64,000 bases of DNA from Dinoroseobacter sp049800835 (GCF_049800835.1 NZ_JBNAFU010000006.1:124001-188000), one strand, 5' to 3'. Counted from the stretch's first letter, positions 35,160 to 43,794 are shown. The notes: generated by a model from the letters alone, not told the origin. Numbers and translations are program-made.

Positions 35160-36106
35160 ACCATCACTCCAGTGGTTGCGGGAAGGCGGTTGCGCGCCAG
35201 AAGGTCCATGGAAGCCATGCGCACCGCCACACCCATCTCCACCTGATCCTGAATGACAGATCGGTTGATGTCGTCGGCAAGAGTTCCATCAATCTCTACC
35301 CCGCGGTTCATGGGGCCGGGGTGCATGACGATCGCGTCGGGTTTCGCGTGGGCAAGCTTTTCCGCGTCCAGCCCGTAGCGGTGGTAATACTCCCGTTCGG
35401 ACGGGATGAATCCACCATCCATACGTTCTCGCTGAAGGCGTAGCATCATGACTACATCGACATCGGCGAGGCCTTCGGTCATGTCTTCGTATACCTCGAC
35501 ACCGAGTTCGCCAACTTGCGAGGGCATCAGGGTGCGTGGCCCGACAAGGCGTACGCGGTTCTCCATCTTGCCCAGTAGCAGGATGTTGGACCGCGCAACC
35601 CGCGAATGGGCGATATCGCCACAGATTGCGATTTTGAGCCGGTGCAAGCGGCCCTTGGCACGCCGAATCGTCAGTGCATCCAGCAACGCTTGTGTGGGGT
35701 GTTCATGTCGTCCGTCACCAGCGTTCAAGACAGCACAGTTCACCTTTTCGGCCAGCAGATCTACGGCACCGGAATGCGGATGGCGGACCACCAGCAAATC
35801 GGGGTGCATCGCATTCAACGTCATCGCCGTATCGATGAGCGTTTCGCCTTTCTTGATCGAACTTGCCGCCATCGACATGTTCATCACGTCCGCACCAAGC
35901 CGTTTGCCCGCAATCTCGAAACTCGCCTGAGTCCGCGTCGAATTCTCGAAAAACATGTTGATTTGAGTGAGCCCGGCAAGCGCGTCGGCGTGTTTCACCG
36001 AACGGCGATTCAGATCAACATAGCTATCGGCCAAATCTAAAACCGTGACGATTTCGTCGGGGGCGAGGGTCTCGATCCCAAGGAGGTGGCGTGCACGAAA
36101 GGGCAT
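35156..36106 (-). CDS. pyrB: Aspartate carbamoyltransferase catalytic subunit
   Basis: Condenses carbamoyl phosphate with aspartate in pyrimidine synthesis. The 316-residue protein has the carbamoyl phosphate site FFENSTRTQASFE, and HPTQALLDALT and GDIAHSRVARSN further on. No pyrI regulatory gene is visible nearby; the dihydroorotase-like protein of the same operon may play the supporting role instead. It is the first gene of the overlapping set that runs to plsY. Confidence 0.96.
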   Translation of the reverse strand: MPFRARHLLGIETLAPDEIVTVLDLADSYVDLNRRSVKHADALAGLTQINMFFENSTRTQASFEIAGKRLGADVMNMSMAASSIKKGETLIDTAMTLNAMHPDLLVVRHPHSGAVDLLAEKVNCAVLNAGDGRHEHPTQALLDALTIRRAKGRLHRLKIAICGDIAHSRVARSNILLLGKMENRVRLVGPRTLMPSQVGELGVEVYEDMTEGLADVDVVMMLRLQRERMDGGFIPSEREYYHRYGLDAEKLAHAKPDAIVMHPGPMNRGVEIDGTLADDINRSVIQDQVEMGVAVRMASMDLLARNRLPATTGVMV

Positions 36107-36222
36107 GTCGGTCTCTGCTCTGTCTCGCGCCGCTTATAGGCCGCGCGGGGGGCATGAAACAAGTGCGGTTGCGATGGACGACCGCAGCGCTTGCGACTAG
36201 GTTGCTGAGCGGGATGCAGGAC

Positions 36223-37005
36223 ATGGATTTTCATACCGCGAAAGCGCTCTTGGACTGGCAACTGGAGATGGGCGCAACAGAGGCTATTGGCGATTTCCCG
36301 GTTGACCGGACCGCACTTGAGCCCGTTGCAACCAAGGCGCTAGCAAAAGCCGCCTCCGCACCCCTGGAGGCTGGACCGGCACAGGCTGACGCTGCTGATC
36401 AAGCTGTGTCAGATGCGCGCCTGTTGGCAGCGCGTGCCGGATCTCTGGCGGATTTGAAGGCAGGACTTGGCGCATTTGAGCATTGCGAATTGAAGCGCGG
36501 CGCGCGCAATCTGGTCTTTTCCGATGGTCTTCCCGGCGCTCGGGTCATGATCCTCGGCGAAGCACCCGGACGGGACGAGGACGCGCAGGGGCTCCCATTT
36601 GTGGGGCGCGCGGGGCAATTGCTGGACCGGATGCTGGCGGCTATTGACCTTTCGCGCACGTCGATGAACCCGACCGACGCCGTCTACATCACCAATGTCC
36701 TGCCGTGGCGGCCCCCGCAAAACCGTGATCCGCGCCCGGAGGAAATCGCGATGATGCTGCCCTTTGTCGAACGGCACATCGCGCTGGCTGGTCCGGAAAT
36801 TCTGGTTCTGGTCGGGAACATTTCCTGTCAGGCGATGCTGGGGAGAAAGGGCATCACCCGGTTGCGCGGTCAGTGGACCGAAGCCGCTGGGTTGCCGGTC
36901 TTGCCTATGTTTCATCCTGCATATCTCTTGCGTAACCCTGCGATGAAGCGTGCGGCTTGGGATGATTTGCTGAGCATAAGGGCGCGGCTCGACGACATGC
37001 GCTGA
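36223..37005 (+). CDS. Uracil-DNA glycosylase superfamily protein (family 4-like)
   Basis: Repairs uracil in DNA in family relatives. Motif 1 GEAPGRDEDAQGLPFVG and motif 2 FHPAYLLRNP are present. Family 4 enzymes bind a 4Fe-4S cluster through four Cys; here only one (EHCELK) remains, and KCRPP is replaced by PWRPP. The start was set at the ATG at 36223 (about 260 residues); ATG 36214 and longer forms are possible. The protein is divergent from pyrB and followed by moaB after 15 bp. Confidence 0.85.
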   Translation: MDFHTAKALLDWQLEMGATEAIGDFPVDRTALEPVATKALAKAASAPLEAGPAQADAADQAVSDARLLAARAGSLADLKAGLGAFEHCELKRGARNLVFSDGLPGARVMILGEAPGRDEDAQGLPFVGRAGQLLDRMLAAIDLSRTSMNPTDAVYITNVLPWRPPQNRDPRPEEIAMMLPFVERHIALAGPEILVLVGNISCQAMLGRKGITRLRGQWTEAAGLPVLPMFHPAYLLRNPAMKRAAWDDLLSIRARLDDMR

Positions 37006-37020
37006 CAGACTGGAGGACCA

Positions 37021-37563
37021 ATGAGCCGTATAGACGAAAACGCAGAGTTTGTGCCCATCGGCATTGCGGTGCTGACCGTATCCGACACCCGCTCAATCGA
37101 GGAAGATCGCTCGGGCCAGACACTCGTCGACCGCATCCATGCAGCGGGCCATACCCTTGCGGCGCGCAAGATCCTGCGCGACGAACGCGCCGAGATTGCC
37201 GCACAATTGCGCGAATGGTGTGCCGACCCGACGATCGACGTGATCCTGAGCACCGGCGGAACGGGCTTGACCGGTCGCGATGTCACTGTGGAGGCGCATC
37301 GCGACGTCTACGAGAAAGAGATCGAGGCGTTTGGCACCGTGTTTACCATCGTATCGATGAAAAAGATTGGCACGAGCGCGGTGCAATCGCGCGCCTGCGG
37401 CGGGGTGGCCAACGGCACCTATCTGTTCGCCCTGCCGGGCAGTCCGGGAGCGTGCAAGGACGCATGGGACGAAATCCTGCAATGGCAGTTCGACTACCGG
37501 CACCGCCCCTGCAACTTCGTGGAAATCCTGCCGCGTCTGGATGAACACATGCGCCGCAAATAG
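37021..37563 (+). CDS. moaB: Molybdenum cofactor biosynthesis protein MoaB
   Basis: A 180-residue MogA/MoaB-fold protein that adenylates molybdopterin before Mo insertion. The sequence has LTVSDTRSIEEDRSGQTL, the nucleotide-binding STGGTGLTGRDVT and the FALPGSPGACKDAWDE end region. A GGAGGA site precedes the ATG. It is a separate Mo-cofactor gene from moaDE at 14.5 kb, and all three would support the molybdenum enzyme at 20-22 kb. Confidence 0.94.
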   Translation: MSRIDENAEFVPIGIAVLTVSDTRSIEEDRSGQTLVDRIHAAGHTLAARKILRDERAEIAAQLREWCADPTIDVILSTGGTGLTGRDVTVEAHRDVYEKEIEAFGTVFTIVSMKKIGTSAVQSRACGGVANGTYLFALPGSPGACKDAWDEILQWQFDYRHRPCNFVEILPRLDEHMRRK

Positions 37564-37567
37564 ACGG

Positions 37568-38167
37568 TTAAAGGTCTTCGCGGCCGATGACTTCGGCGTC
37601 CGACAGGTCGAGTGTATCCTCGAAATACGTTGTCGTGATGACACCTGGCAGTTCTGCGAAGTCTTTCATCATGGTTTTCGGGAACCATGTTGTCCGCACT
37701 GACGAAAATTGCGCAAAATCGTTGATCACAGCAGAGGACGACCTCGTACAGTTTGCTTTGGCAACCGCCCCGTTCGCCTGATAGGCCGCTATGATCGCGT
37801 CTGCCGTTGCCTGACTGACGCTGACTTTTTGCTCGACCACGTGAAAATTATCGCGGACGTGGTAGTCGCGGTAATACGCTTCCATCCAGGGGGTGATCCC
37901 ATAGTGCAGGTCATTGCGTTCCGGCGATTGCGGATGCCACCATGTGCCGGCCGGGTCCCAGATCACGCGTTGGCTGCCATCGATAAGCAGTGCCGTGTGA
38001 CCACCTTCGTTTTTTTCGGTCTGTATCACAGTGATCAACGTGACGCTGGCCTCGCCACCGTCAGCATATGCCAGACGCTGCACATCCGCTTCGGGCGCCC
38101 ATTCTGGTTCCGCCAGGCACGCAGACAACAAGAAAATAGCGCAAAGGCTCAGGCAAAGTCTGCGCAT
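37568..38167 (-). CDS. Putative lipoprotein with possible permuted papain-like fold
   Basis: A 199-residue protein with a lipobox LSAC (lipid Cys at about residue 17). The mature part has His57 in GGHTALLI, followed by strands, and Cys140 in ANCTRSSSA, an order (His before Cys) seen in circularly permuted NlpC/P60 or LRAT-like hydrolases. The catalytic reading is inference; no family was matched with certainty. It is convergent with moaB (4 bp between the stops). Confidence 0.68.
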   Translation of the reverse strand: MRRLCLSLCAIFLLSACLAEPEWAPEADVQRLAYADGGEASVTLITVIQTEKNEGGHTALLIDGSQRVIWDPAGTWWHPQSPERNDLHYGITPWMEAYYRDYHVRDNFHVVEQKVSVSQATADAIIAAYQANGAVAKANCTRSSSAVINDFAQFSSVRTTWFPKTMMKDFAELPGVITTTYFEDTLDLSDAEVIGREDL

Positions 38168-38193
38168 CTGGAACAGTCCGATGTGTTGGGGGA

Positions 38194-38328
38194 TCAGCCG
38201 TTGATCATATACAACAGGATGACCGCGACGATGATCGCGATCGTTATGTTCTTCGTCAGCTTGATGAAGCCGTTGAAGGTTTTTTCCTGTTCGTCGATGT
38301 TCATCGAGCCATGCTCATGCTCTGCCAT
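38194..38328 (-). CDS. aa3-type cytochrome c oxidase subunit IV
   Basis: A 44-residue protein, MAEHEHGSMNIDEQEKTFNG then one membrane helix (ITIAIIVAVILLYMI). The acidic/His-rich start and single helix match the small fourth subunit of alphaproteobacterial aa3 oxidase. GGAGGCACCC directly precedes the ATG. It is encoded away from the main oxidase genes, which is common for this subunit. It was found by reading the minus strand, being too short for routine gene finding. Confidence 0.85.
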   Translation of the reverse strand: MAEHEHGSMNIDEQEKTFNGFIKLTKNITIAIIVAVILLYMING

Positions 38329-38410
38329 GGGTGCCTCCGGTCATTTCCTGACGCTTTGACTAGCCTATTGTTCCGGGCCTGTCACGAGGGCACGCGCGGT
38401 TGTGAGGTTG

Positions 38411-39481
38411 TCATTTTGGCGCGCCGGACTGGGGCGCTTGCCACAACCAGACCCCGTTCTCGTCGGCGCGCCGCGAAATCCGCCCTGCCTTGTGCAGATG
38501 ATTAAGGTGCGCAACTGCTTCTACAAACGCGAGCCCGTATGTCTGGTCGGAGATGGTGCGTTTGAAGAGGAGCGGAAACGTCTCTGGCGCGCGTCGGGGC
38601 TCTGACAGAAAGGCCTCTAAGCGCTGGAGCGCGCTGTGATGGTTGTCCGCCAGTTGACGCAGGCGCATTGGAAGTCCGGTGAACGGTAGTTTGTGTCCCG
38701 GCAAGACCAGATGATCCTCGCGCGCGAAGGCCTTGAAGCGTTCGCAACTCTCCAACCAATCCGACACGGGATCCGCGTCCGGCTCGGTCACATAAACGCC
38801 GAGGTTCGGAGAGATCGTCGCAAGCAACTGGTCGCCCCCGAGGACGAGGCCATCTTCCTCACACCAGAGGGTTGCGTGCTCGGGCGCATGGCCGTTGCCG
38901 ATTCGGACCGTCCATGACCGTTCGCCAAGCGTCAGAACGTCACCCTCGGCAATGCGGGTGAAGCCTAAGGGCAATGGCGCAACCGTGTCGGCGAAATTGA
39001 ACGGGCGCTCGGCTTTGCGCTGTTCCAGAAGATGCGGGTCCATTCCATTGCGATGCCAGAAGGCCAGGGTCTCCGGTGCGGGCCTGTTCTGTTCATCCAG
39101 TTGCAGCATCCGGGCCATCAGCCATGCTGTGCGCGTCATCAGCAGTTCGCAGCCAAATTGCTCCATGAACCAACCAGCCAAGCCGACATGATCGGGGTGG
39201 TGGTGCGTGACCAGTACGCGCGCGATGGGTTTCCCGCCAAGAGGCCCCGCCAGCAGATCAGCCCAAAGCGCCCGAGACCGACGGCTGGCAATGCCGGTAT
39301 CGATCAGCGTCCAACTGTCGCCTTCATCCAGCGCATAGACGTTCACATGATCCAAAGCCATCGGCAGCGGCAGGCGCATCCACAAGATGCCCGGAGCGAT
39401 TTCCAGCGCGGTACCTTGGGCAGGGGGGCTCTCCACCGGAGATTGCAGCGGGGCAAACCCGGGTCGTGTGTCATCTGGCAT
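38411..39481 (-). CDS. MBL-fold metallo-hydrolase
   Basis: A 356-residue protein with the metallo-beta-lactamase metal site THHHPDHVGLAGWF, further His in GNGHAPEH and Asp in LGGDQLLATI, and PGHKLPF. A C-terminal winged-helix part (LFVKR region, about 300-345) resembles LACTB2-type RNases or thioester hydrolases. The ATG at 39481 overlaps the acyl-CoA dehydrogenase stop (ATGA), so the two are co-translated; a CoA-thioester or lactone substrate is possible. Confidence 0.85.
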   Translation of the reverse strand: MPDDTRPGFAPLQSPVESPPAQGTALEIAPGILWMRLPLPMALDHVNVYALDEGDSWTLIDTGIASRRSRALWADLLAGPLGGKPIARVLVTHHHPDHVGLAGWFMEQFGCELLMTRTAWLMARMLQLDEQNRPAPETLAFWHRNGMDPHLLEQRKAERPFNFADTVAPLPLGFTRIAEGDVLTLGERSWTVRIGNGHAPEHATLWCEEDGLVLGGDQLLATISPNLGVYVTEPDADPVSDWLESCERFKAFAREDHLVLPGHKLPFTGLPMRLRQLADNHHSALQRLEAFLSEPRRAPETFPLLFKRTISDQTYGLAFVEAVAHLNHLHKAGRISRRADENGVWLWQAPQSGAPK

Positions 39482-41196
39482 CAGGCGCAAAACTCTTCGG
39501 GGCTCAGGGCGTACAGCGCCTTTTCTCCTGCAACGGCCTGCGCTGCAAGGGAGGTGTGTTCCGGCAGAAGCCTCTGCACGAAAAACCGCGCCAGCCCCGT
39601 TCGGGAACCTTTGCCGCCTTCTGCCATCGCGGCGGTCAGGTGAAAATGCCCGCCGAGAATACGCGCCGCGCACATCAAGTATGGAACTGCGCCCGCGAAC
39701 CGCGCATTCATCCGGTCATGGCGTACCAGCGCCTCGGTCGTCTCGCGCAGAGTTTCGCTCGCCTGCCAAACGGGTTCTGCCAGGTCGGGCAACGCGGTTC
39801 GCCCACGCTCGGCGCCCGCTTCGATCTCGTCCAACAGGCGGAACATGGCGTCGCCGTCGTCCGCAAGCTTGCGCCCCACGAGGTCCATTGCCTGAATGCC
39901 GTTCGTGCCTTCGTAGATTGCGGTTACGCGCACATCGCGCAGGAATTGGGCGGCCCCGGTCTCCTCGATGAATCCCATGCCGCCGTGCACCTGAATGCCC
40001 AGATTGGCAACGCTTACACCCGTTTCTGTGCCATAAGCCTTGGTGATGGGGGTCAACAGCGCGGCGCGGGCTTTCGCCATCGCGTCGCCGGTCGCGCGCG
40101 ACAGGTCGGTCGCCACGGCATTGCTCAGGGCAATGGCGCGGGCCGCGAACACCTCCGCTTTCATCGTCATAAGCATCCTGCGTACATCTGCATGATCAAT
40201 AATCGCACCCGTCCCGGCAACAGGCGGTCGCCCCTGCTTGCGATCCAGGGCATAGGCCAGCGCGTGCTGGAATGCCGCCTCTGCGACCCCGATTCCCTGC
40301 ACGCCAACGCCAAGCCGCGCATTATTCATCATGGTGAACATCGCCCGCATCCCATCGTGTGGCTCGCCAACCAGCCAGCCTTTGGCCGAGTCATACTGCA
40401 TGACGGCCGTCGGGCTGCCGTGCAGCCCCATCTTGTGTTCCAGGCTGACGACCTTGAGGCTGTTGGCAATGCCGGGTTTCCCGGTTTCATCCGGAATGCG
40501 TTTGGGCACCAGAAACAGGCTGATACCCTTGGTGCCAGGCTCCGCGCCCGGAAGTCGCGCGAGCACCAGATGGCATACATTTTCCGTAAAGTCTGTATCC
40601 CCCCAGGAGATGTAGATTTTCTGACCCGAGATGTTGTAGGTGCCGTCCCCCGCCGCAGAAGCCTTTGCAGCCAGCGCGCCGACATCAGACCCGGCCTGAG
40701 GTTCGGTCAGGTTCATCGTGCCGGACCACTCGCCGGAGATCAGCTTGGGCAGGAACAACGCCTTGATGGCGTCGCTTGCATGGTGTTCAAGCGCATCGAT
40801 TTGCCCTTGCGTCATTAGCGGGTTCAGCTGCAGCGACAAGCAGGCGCCTGACATCATTTCGTTGACAGATGTGGCCACTGCCATGGGCAGTCCCATGCCG
40901 CCATTTTCCGGGGTCGCAGCCATGCCGACCCATCCGCCAGAGGCGATCTCGCGGTACGCCTCGGCAAATCCGGGGGTGGACCGAACAACCCCATTCTCCA
41001 GAAGCGCGGGATGAAGGTCACCTGCGCGTTGGAGTGGGGCTATCACATCATCACACATTTTCCCGGCTTCGGTCAGTACGGCCTTTACCAGGTCCGGCGT
41101 CATTCCCGAATAACGCTCTGTTTCGGTGACGCGGTTCAGGCCAACAACGTTCGAAAGCAGGAACAGATGGTCAGATACCGGGGCTGAAAAACTCAT
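39481..41196 (-). CDS. Acyl-CoA dehydrogenase (long form, about 570 residues)
   Basis: FAD enzyme that puts a double bond into an acyl-CoA and passes electrons to ETF, then to ETF-QO (gene at 52.4 kb). The 571-residue protein has the FAD/substrate motif MNLTEPQAGSDVG, GQKIYISWGD, and the catalytic base in IYEGTNGIQAMDLVGRKL. It belongs to the long acyl-CoA dehydrogenase branch that includes the DMSP-pathway enzyme DmdC, but this subgroup cannot be assigned from sequence alone. The MBL gene is coupled downstream. Confidence 0.92.
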   Translation of the reverse strand: MSFSAPVSDHLFLLSNVVGLNRVTETERYSGMTPDLVKAVLTEAGKMCDDVIAPLQRAGDLHPALLENGVVRSTPGFAEAYREIASGGWVGMAATPENGGMGLPMAVATSVNEMMSGACLSLQLNPLMTQGQIDALEHHASDAIKALFLPKLISGEWSGTMNLTEPQAGSDVGALAAKASAAGDGTYNISGQKIYISWGDTDFTENVCHLVLARLPGAEPGTKGISLFLVPKRIPDETGKPGIANSLKVVSLEHKMGLHGSPTAVMQYDSAKGWLVGEPHDGMRAMFTMMNNARLGVGVQGIGVAEAAFQHALAYALDRKQGRPPVAGTGAIIDHADVRRMLMTMKAEVFAARAIALSNAVATDLSRATGDAMAKARAALLTPITKAYGTETGVSVANLGIQVHGGMGFIEETGAAQFLRDVRVTAIYEGTNGIQAMDLVGRKLADDGDAMFRLLDEIEAGAERGRTALPDLAEPVWQASETLRETTEALVRHDRMNARFAGAVPYLMCAARILGGHFHLTAAMAEGGKGSRTGLARFFVQRLLPEHTSLAAQAVAGEKALYALSPEEFCA

Positions 41197-41343
41197 ATCG
41201 CCTCTTTCCTCGTCAGGTGCTTGCTTTGCAAAGCCGCGCTGGTCGGTCTATGGGCAGGTGTGTGTTTGCAATGACATTGCGTTCCGTGCTCTTGCGGCTC
41301 AAGGTGGACGCAGCGTCATTTGGCTTTTCAGGAGGCAGAGGCC

Positions 41344-42312
41344 CTGATCCGAACGACCCGGCTACTTCGTCCAGACCCTGACGGAATCGTTGCCGCAGCT
41401 GCGCTGTTGCGGTCCGGTGGACTCGTCGCATTTCCGACGGAGACAGTTTACGGGCTTGGCGGAGACGCCAGCAATCCGGATGCGGTGGCAGCGATCTACG
41501 CGGCCAAGGGCCGTCCGGCGCACAACCCCCTGATCGCACATGTGGTCGACGCGCACGCGGCAGCGCGCATCGCCCGGTTCGATCCGCGCGCCGCCGCCGT
41601 CGCCGATACTTTCTGGCCCGGCGCCCTGACACTGGTCCTGCCGGTCCGGGATGCACGGCTACTGGCTCCGGCAATGGTGCCCAAGGGGGCGGGAACCGTC
41701 GCTGTTCGTGTGCCGGCTCATCCCGTTGCGCGCGCATTGCTGGCGGCGTTCGGCGGACCCGTGGCTGCCCCTTCCGCCAACATATCGGGCCGGGTGAGCC
41801 CGACAACCGCACTACATGTTCGAGACGAACTAGGCGGTCGCATTGATGCGATACTGGATGCGGGACCCTGCGACGTGGGGGTCGAATCGACCATTCTGTC
41901 CTTGACCGGTCCTCGGGCGGTGCTGTTGCGCCCCGGCGGTGTAAGCCAGTCCGCCCTGTCTGAAGTGCTTGGTATTCCGATTGTGCAAACTCAGGAGACT
42001 GATGTTCTTACCGCTCCGGGACAGCTTGCGTCGCACTATGCGCCATCCTCGCCGGTGCGCCTTGATGCCAGGTCCCGGGGCGCGAACGAACTGTGGCTCG
42101 GTTTCGGGGCCGCGTGCGAGGGGGCGGATATGTCTCTGTCAGCGTCGGGCGACCTCGGAGAAGCTGCATCAAACCTGTTTGCGGCACTTCGACTCCTGGA
42201 CCAACGCGCGAACGGGCGGCGCATCGCTGTCGCGCCGATCCCCGAACGCGGCATCGGAATCGCGATCAACGACCGACTGCGGCGCGCGGCGGCTCCGCGA
42301 TCCGGTGACTAG
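41344..42312 (+). CDS. L-threonylcarbamoyladenylate synthase (Sua5/YrdC)
   Basis: Makes threonylcarbamoyl-AMP for the t6A base of tRNA. YrdC marks are FPTETVYGLGGD and KGRPAHNPLIAHV; the C-terminal Sua5 domain includes TAPGQLASHYAPSSPV. The best start is CTG at 41344 (LIRTTRLLRPDP), since AGGAGG lies at 41330-41335, 8 bp upstream, and homologues begin just there. The TTG at 41320 lacks such a site. Its stop overlaps the Lrp-family gene stop by 4 bp on the other strand. Confidence 0.9.
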   Translation: MIRTTRLLRPDPDGIVAAAALLRSGGLVAFPTETVYGLGGDASNPDAVAAIYAAKGRPAHNPLIAHVVDAHAAARIARFDPRAAAVADTFWPGALTLVLPVRDARLLAPAMVPKGAGTVAVRVPAHPVARALLAAFGGPVAAPSANISGRVSPTTALHVRDELGGRIDAILDAGPCDVGVESTILSLTGPRAVLLRPGGVSQSALSEVLGIPIVQTQETDVLTAPGQLASHYAPSSPVRLDARSRGANELWLGFGAACEGADMSLSASGDLGEAASNLFAALRLLDQRANGRRIAVAPIPERGIGIAINDRLRRAAAPRSGD

Positions 42313-42770
42313 ATCGGCAATGCTGTCGTGTTCTTGATTTCTTCCATCACAAAACTGGCGGAGATATCCGATGCGGGAATGCGCGCGATGAGCCGCTGGT
42401 AGAAACGATCGTACCCCGCCACGTTCGCGACCTGAACCTGCAAGAGATAGTCCAGTTCACCACTCATCCGAAAAGCGCTGCGGATCTCGGGCATCAAGGA
42501 GACGGTATTCCGAAACTGCTCGAGCCAACCCGCTGTATGTTCCTTGGCGCGAAGGTGGACAAAGACCATCAGTCCGAGGTCCAGCTGTGCGGCATCCAGA
42601 ACGGCAACCCGCTGTTTGACCACGCCGCTTTCTTCTAACTGGCGGACGCGCCGCCAACACGCATTGCGCGACAGGCCGACAATATCCGCAAGCGAATCCA
42701 TGGACCGCGCTGCATCCATTTGAAGGCTTCTGAGGATTTTCAGGTCAAAATCGTCGAATTTTTCAGCCAT
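42309..42770 (-). CDS. Lrp/AsnC-family transcriptional regulator
   Basis: A 153-residue regulator. The helix-turn-helix (LKILRSLQMDAARSMDSLADIVGLSRNACWRRVRQL in outline) occupies residues about 8-50 and is followed by the RAM effector domain, AFRMSGELDYLLQVQV. The start was set at the ATG at 42770. It is divergent from the DUF6356 gene and a 9-bp-armed inverted repeat lies between the two, so it likely controls itself and that small gene. Confidence 0.92.
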   Translation of the reverse strand: MAEKFDDFDLKILRSLQMDAARSMDSLADIVGLSRNACWRRVRQLEESGVVKQRVAVLDAAQLDLGLMVFVHLRAKEHTAGWLEQFRNTVSLMPEIRSAFRMSGELDYLLQVQVANVAGYDRFYQRLIARIPASDISASFVMEEIKNTTALPI

Positions 42771-42784
42771 ACTTTGGAAATTAT

Positions 42785-42818
42785 CCCAAATTTTTTGAAC
42801 TCTCCACATAAATTTGGG
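42785..42818. promoter_or_regulatory. Inverted repeat CCCAAATTT-N16-AAATTTGGG (probable Lrp operator)
   Basis: Perfect 9-bp arms at 42785-42793 and 42810-42818, an AT-rich patch just upstream of the Lrp-family gene. A related half site TTTGG is at 42773-42777. The match to an Lrp-type site is inferred from position and symmetry. Confidence 0.55.
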
Positions 42819-42872
42819 ACGTATCGCTGCAGGTTTTCGTCCATCTTGGCGACCACACTGAAGGAGGCTTAC

Positions 42873-43082
42873 ATGACCCGATTACTGACTCATATCTTCA
42901 TCGATCATCCCGCGTCTGTGGAAGAGACTTACGCCCAGCACTTCTGGTTTGCCTTGCGCTTTGCTGCACTGCTCTTTGCGGCCTCGGGCGCTGCGTTGGT
43001 GCATGCCTTTGTGCCTTGCCTGTTCGAGAAGACCGCGAGCCGGATCTTGAAGACACTGTCTCAGCGCGTCGTCGACAGGTGA
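42873..43082 (+). CDS. DUF6356-family small membrane protein
   Basis: A 69-residue protein starting MTRLLTHIFIDHPASVEETY, followed by one or two hydrophobic segments and a C-terminus CLFEKTASRILKTL. The HPASV-ET-Y core and length match DUF6356, of unknown role. AAGGAGG lies 5 bp before the ATG. It faces the Lrp-type regulator across a 102-bp gap with a shared operator candidate. Confidence 0.8.
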   Translation: MTRLLTHIFIDHPASVEETYAQHFWFALRFAALLFAASGAALVHAFVPCLFEKTASRILKTLSQRVVDR

Positions 43083-43091
43083 TCAATCGGG

Positions 43092-43667
43092 TCAGGCTCG
43101 ACCACCGGTTGCGGACAGCATCAACGGGTCAATGCCCAGCCGTTCAAGCGCTGTTTGCCACTTGCGTGAGGGTGGAACCTCAAACACCAATTCCGGATCG
43201 GCATCGCAGGTAAGCCATCCATTGCGTTGCAATTCTCCCTCCAACTGACCTGGTCCCCAGCCGGCATAGCCCAAGGCCAAGAGGCAGCTTGCAGGGCCAA
43301 GGCCACGCGCGAGGTCCTCAAGAATATCGAGAGTCGCAGTCATACCGATCTGAGGGTCGACCTGCAGGGTCGAGCTGTTGCCGTCATAATCAGAGCTGTG
43401 CAGAACGAAGCCGCGGCCTGTTTCGACCGGTCCACCGTAGTTGACTGAAACGTCGCGCGCAGTGGCGTCATGCTCGATTTTCAACTGTGAAAGCAGGTGT
43501 TCGAAGCGAACTTCGGGCGCCGGCTTGTTCACGATCAGCCCCATCGCGCCGTCCTCGCTATGGGCGCACATATAGACGACACTGTGGTCGAACCGCGTAT
43601 CGCCCATGCCGGGCATCGCGATCAGGAGCTTTCCACTCAGGCCATCGGTGTTTTGCTGCATCTGCAT
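43092..43667 (-). CDS. YqgE/AlgH-family (UPF0301) protein
   Basis: A 191-residue cytoplasmic protein with the family motifs GKLLIAMPGMGDTRFDHSVV, MGLIVNKPAPE and LGYAGWGPGQLEGEL. AlgH in Pseudomonas affects alginate regulation; the molecular role is unresolved. It is divergent from the DsbD-N-like gene. In this window it pairs with a redox protein of the envelope, an arrangement seen in other alphaproteobacteria. Confidence 0.93.
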   Translation of the reverse strand: MQMQQNTDGLSGKLLIAMPGMGDTRFDHSVVYMCAHSEDGAMGLIVNKPAPEVRFEHLLSQLKIEHDATARDVSVNYGGPVETGRGFVLHSSDYDGNSSTLQVDPQIGMTATLDILEDLARGLGPASCLLALGYAGWGPGQLEGELQRNGWLTCDADPELVFEVPPSRKWQTALERLGIDPLMLSATGGRA

Positions 43668-43794
43668 AACCTATCATTTGATAGGCGCGCCGTGTGGATA
43701 CAAGGCGCCCATTGTCTCAGGCCATACACCGCACGCAGGTGTTTCTTTTTTGTGATTTTCCACTTGGGTCCAACATCGCCTATGGTTCCGCGCG

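Noticed and set aside
39466..40818. 450-codon frame opposite the acyl-CoA dehydrogenase
   Set aside because: The minus-strand enzyme has all its motifs; the opposite frame shows none.
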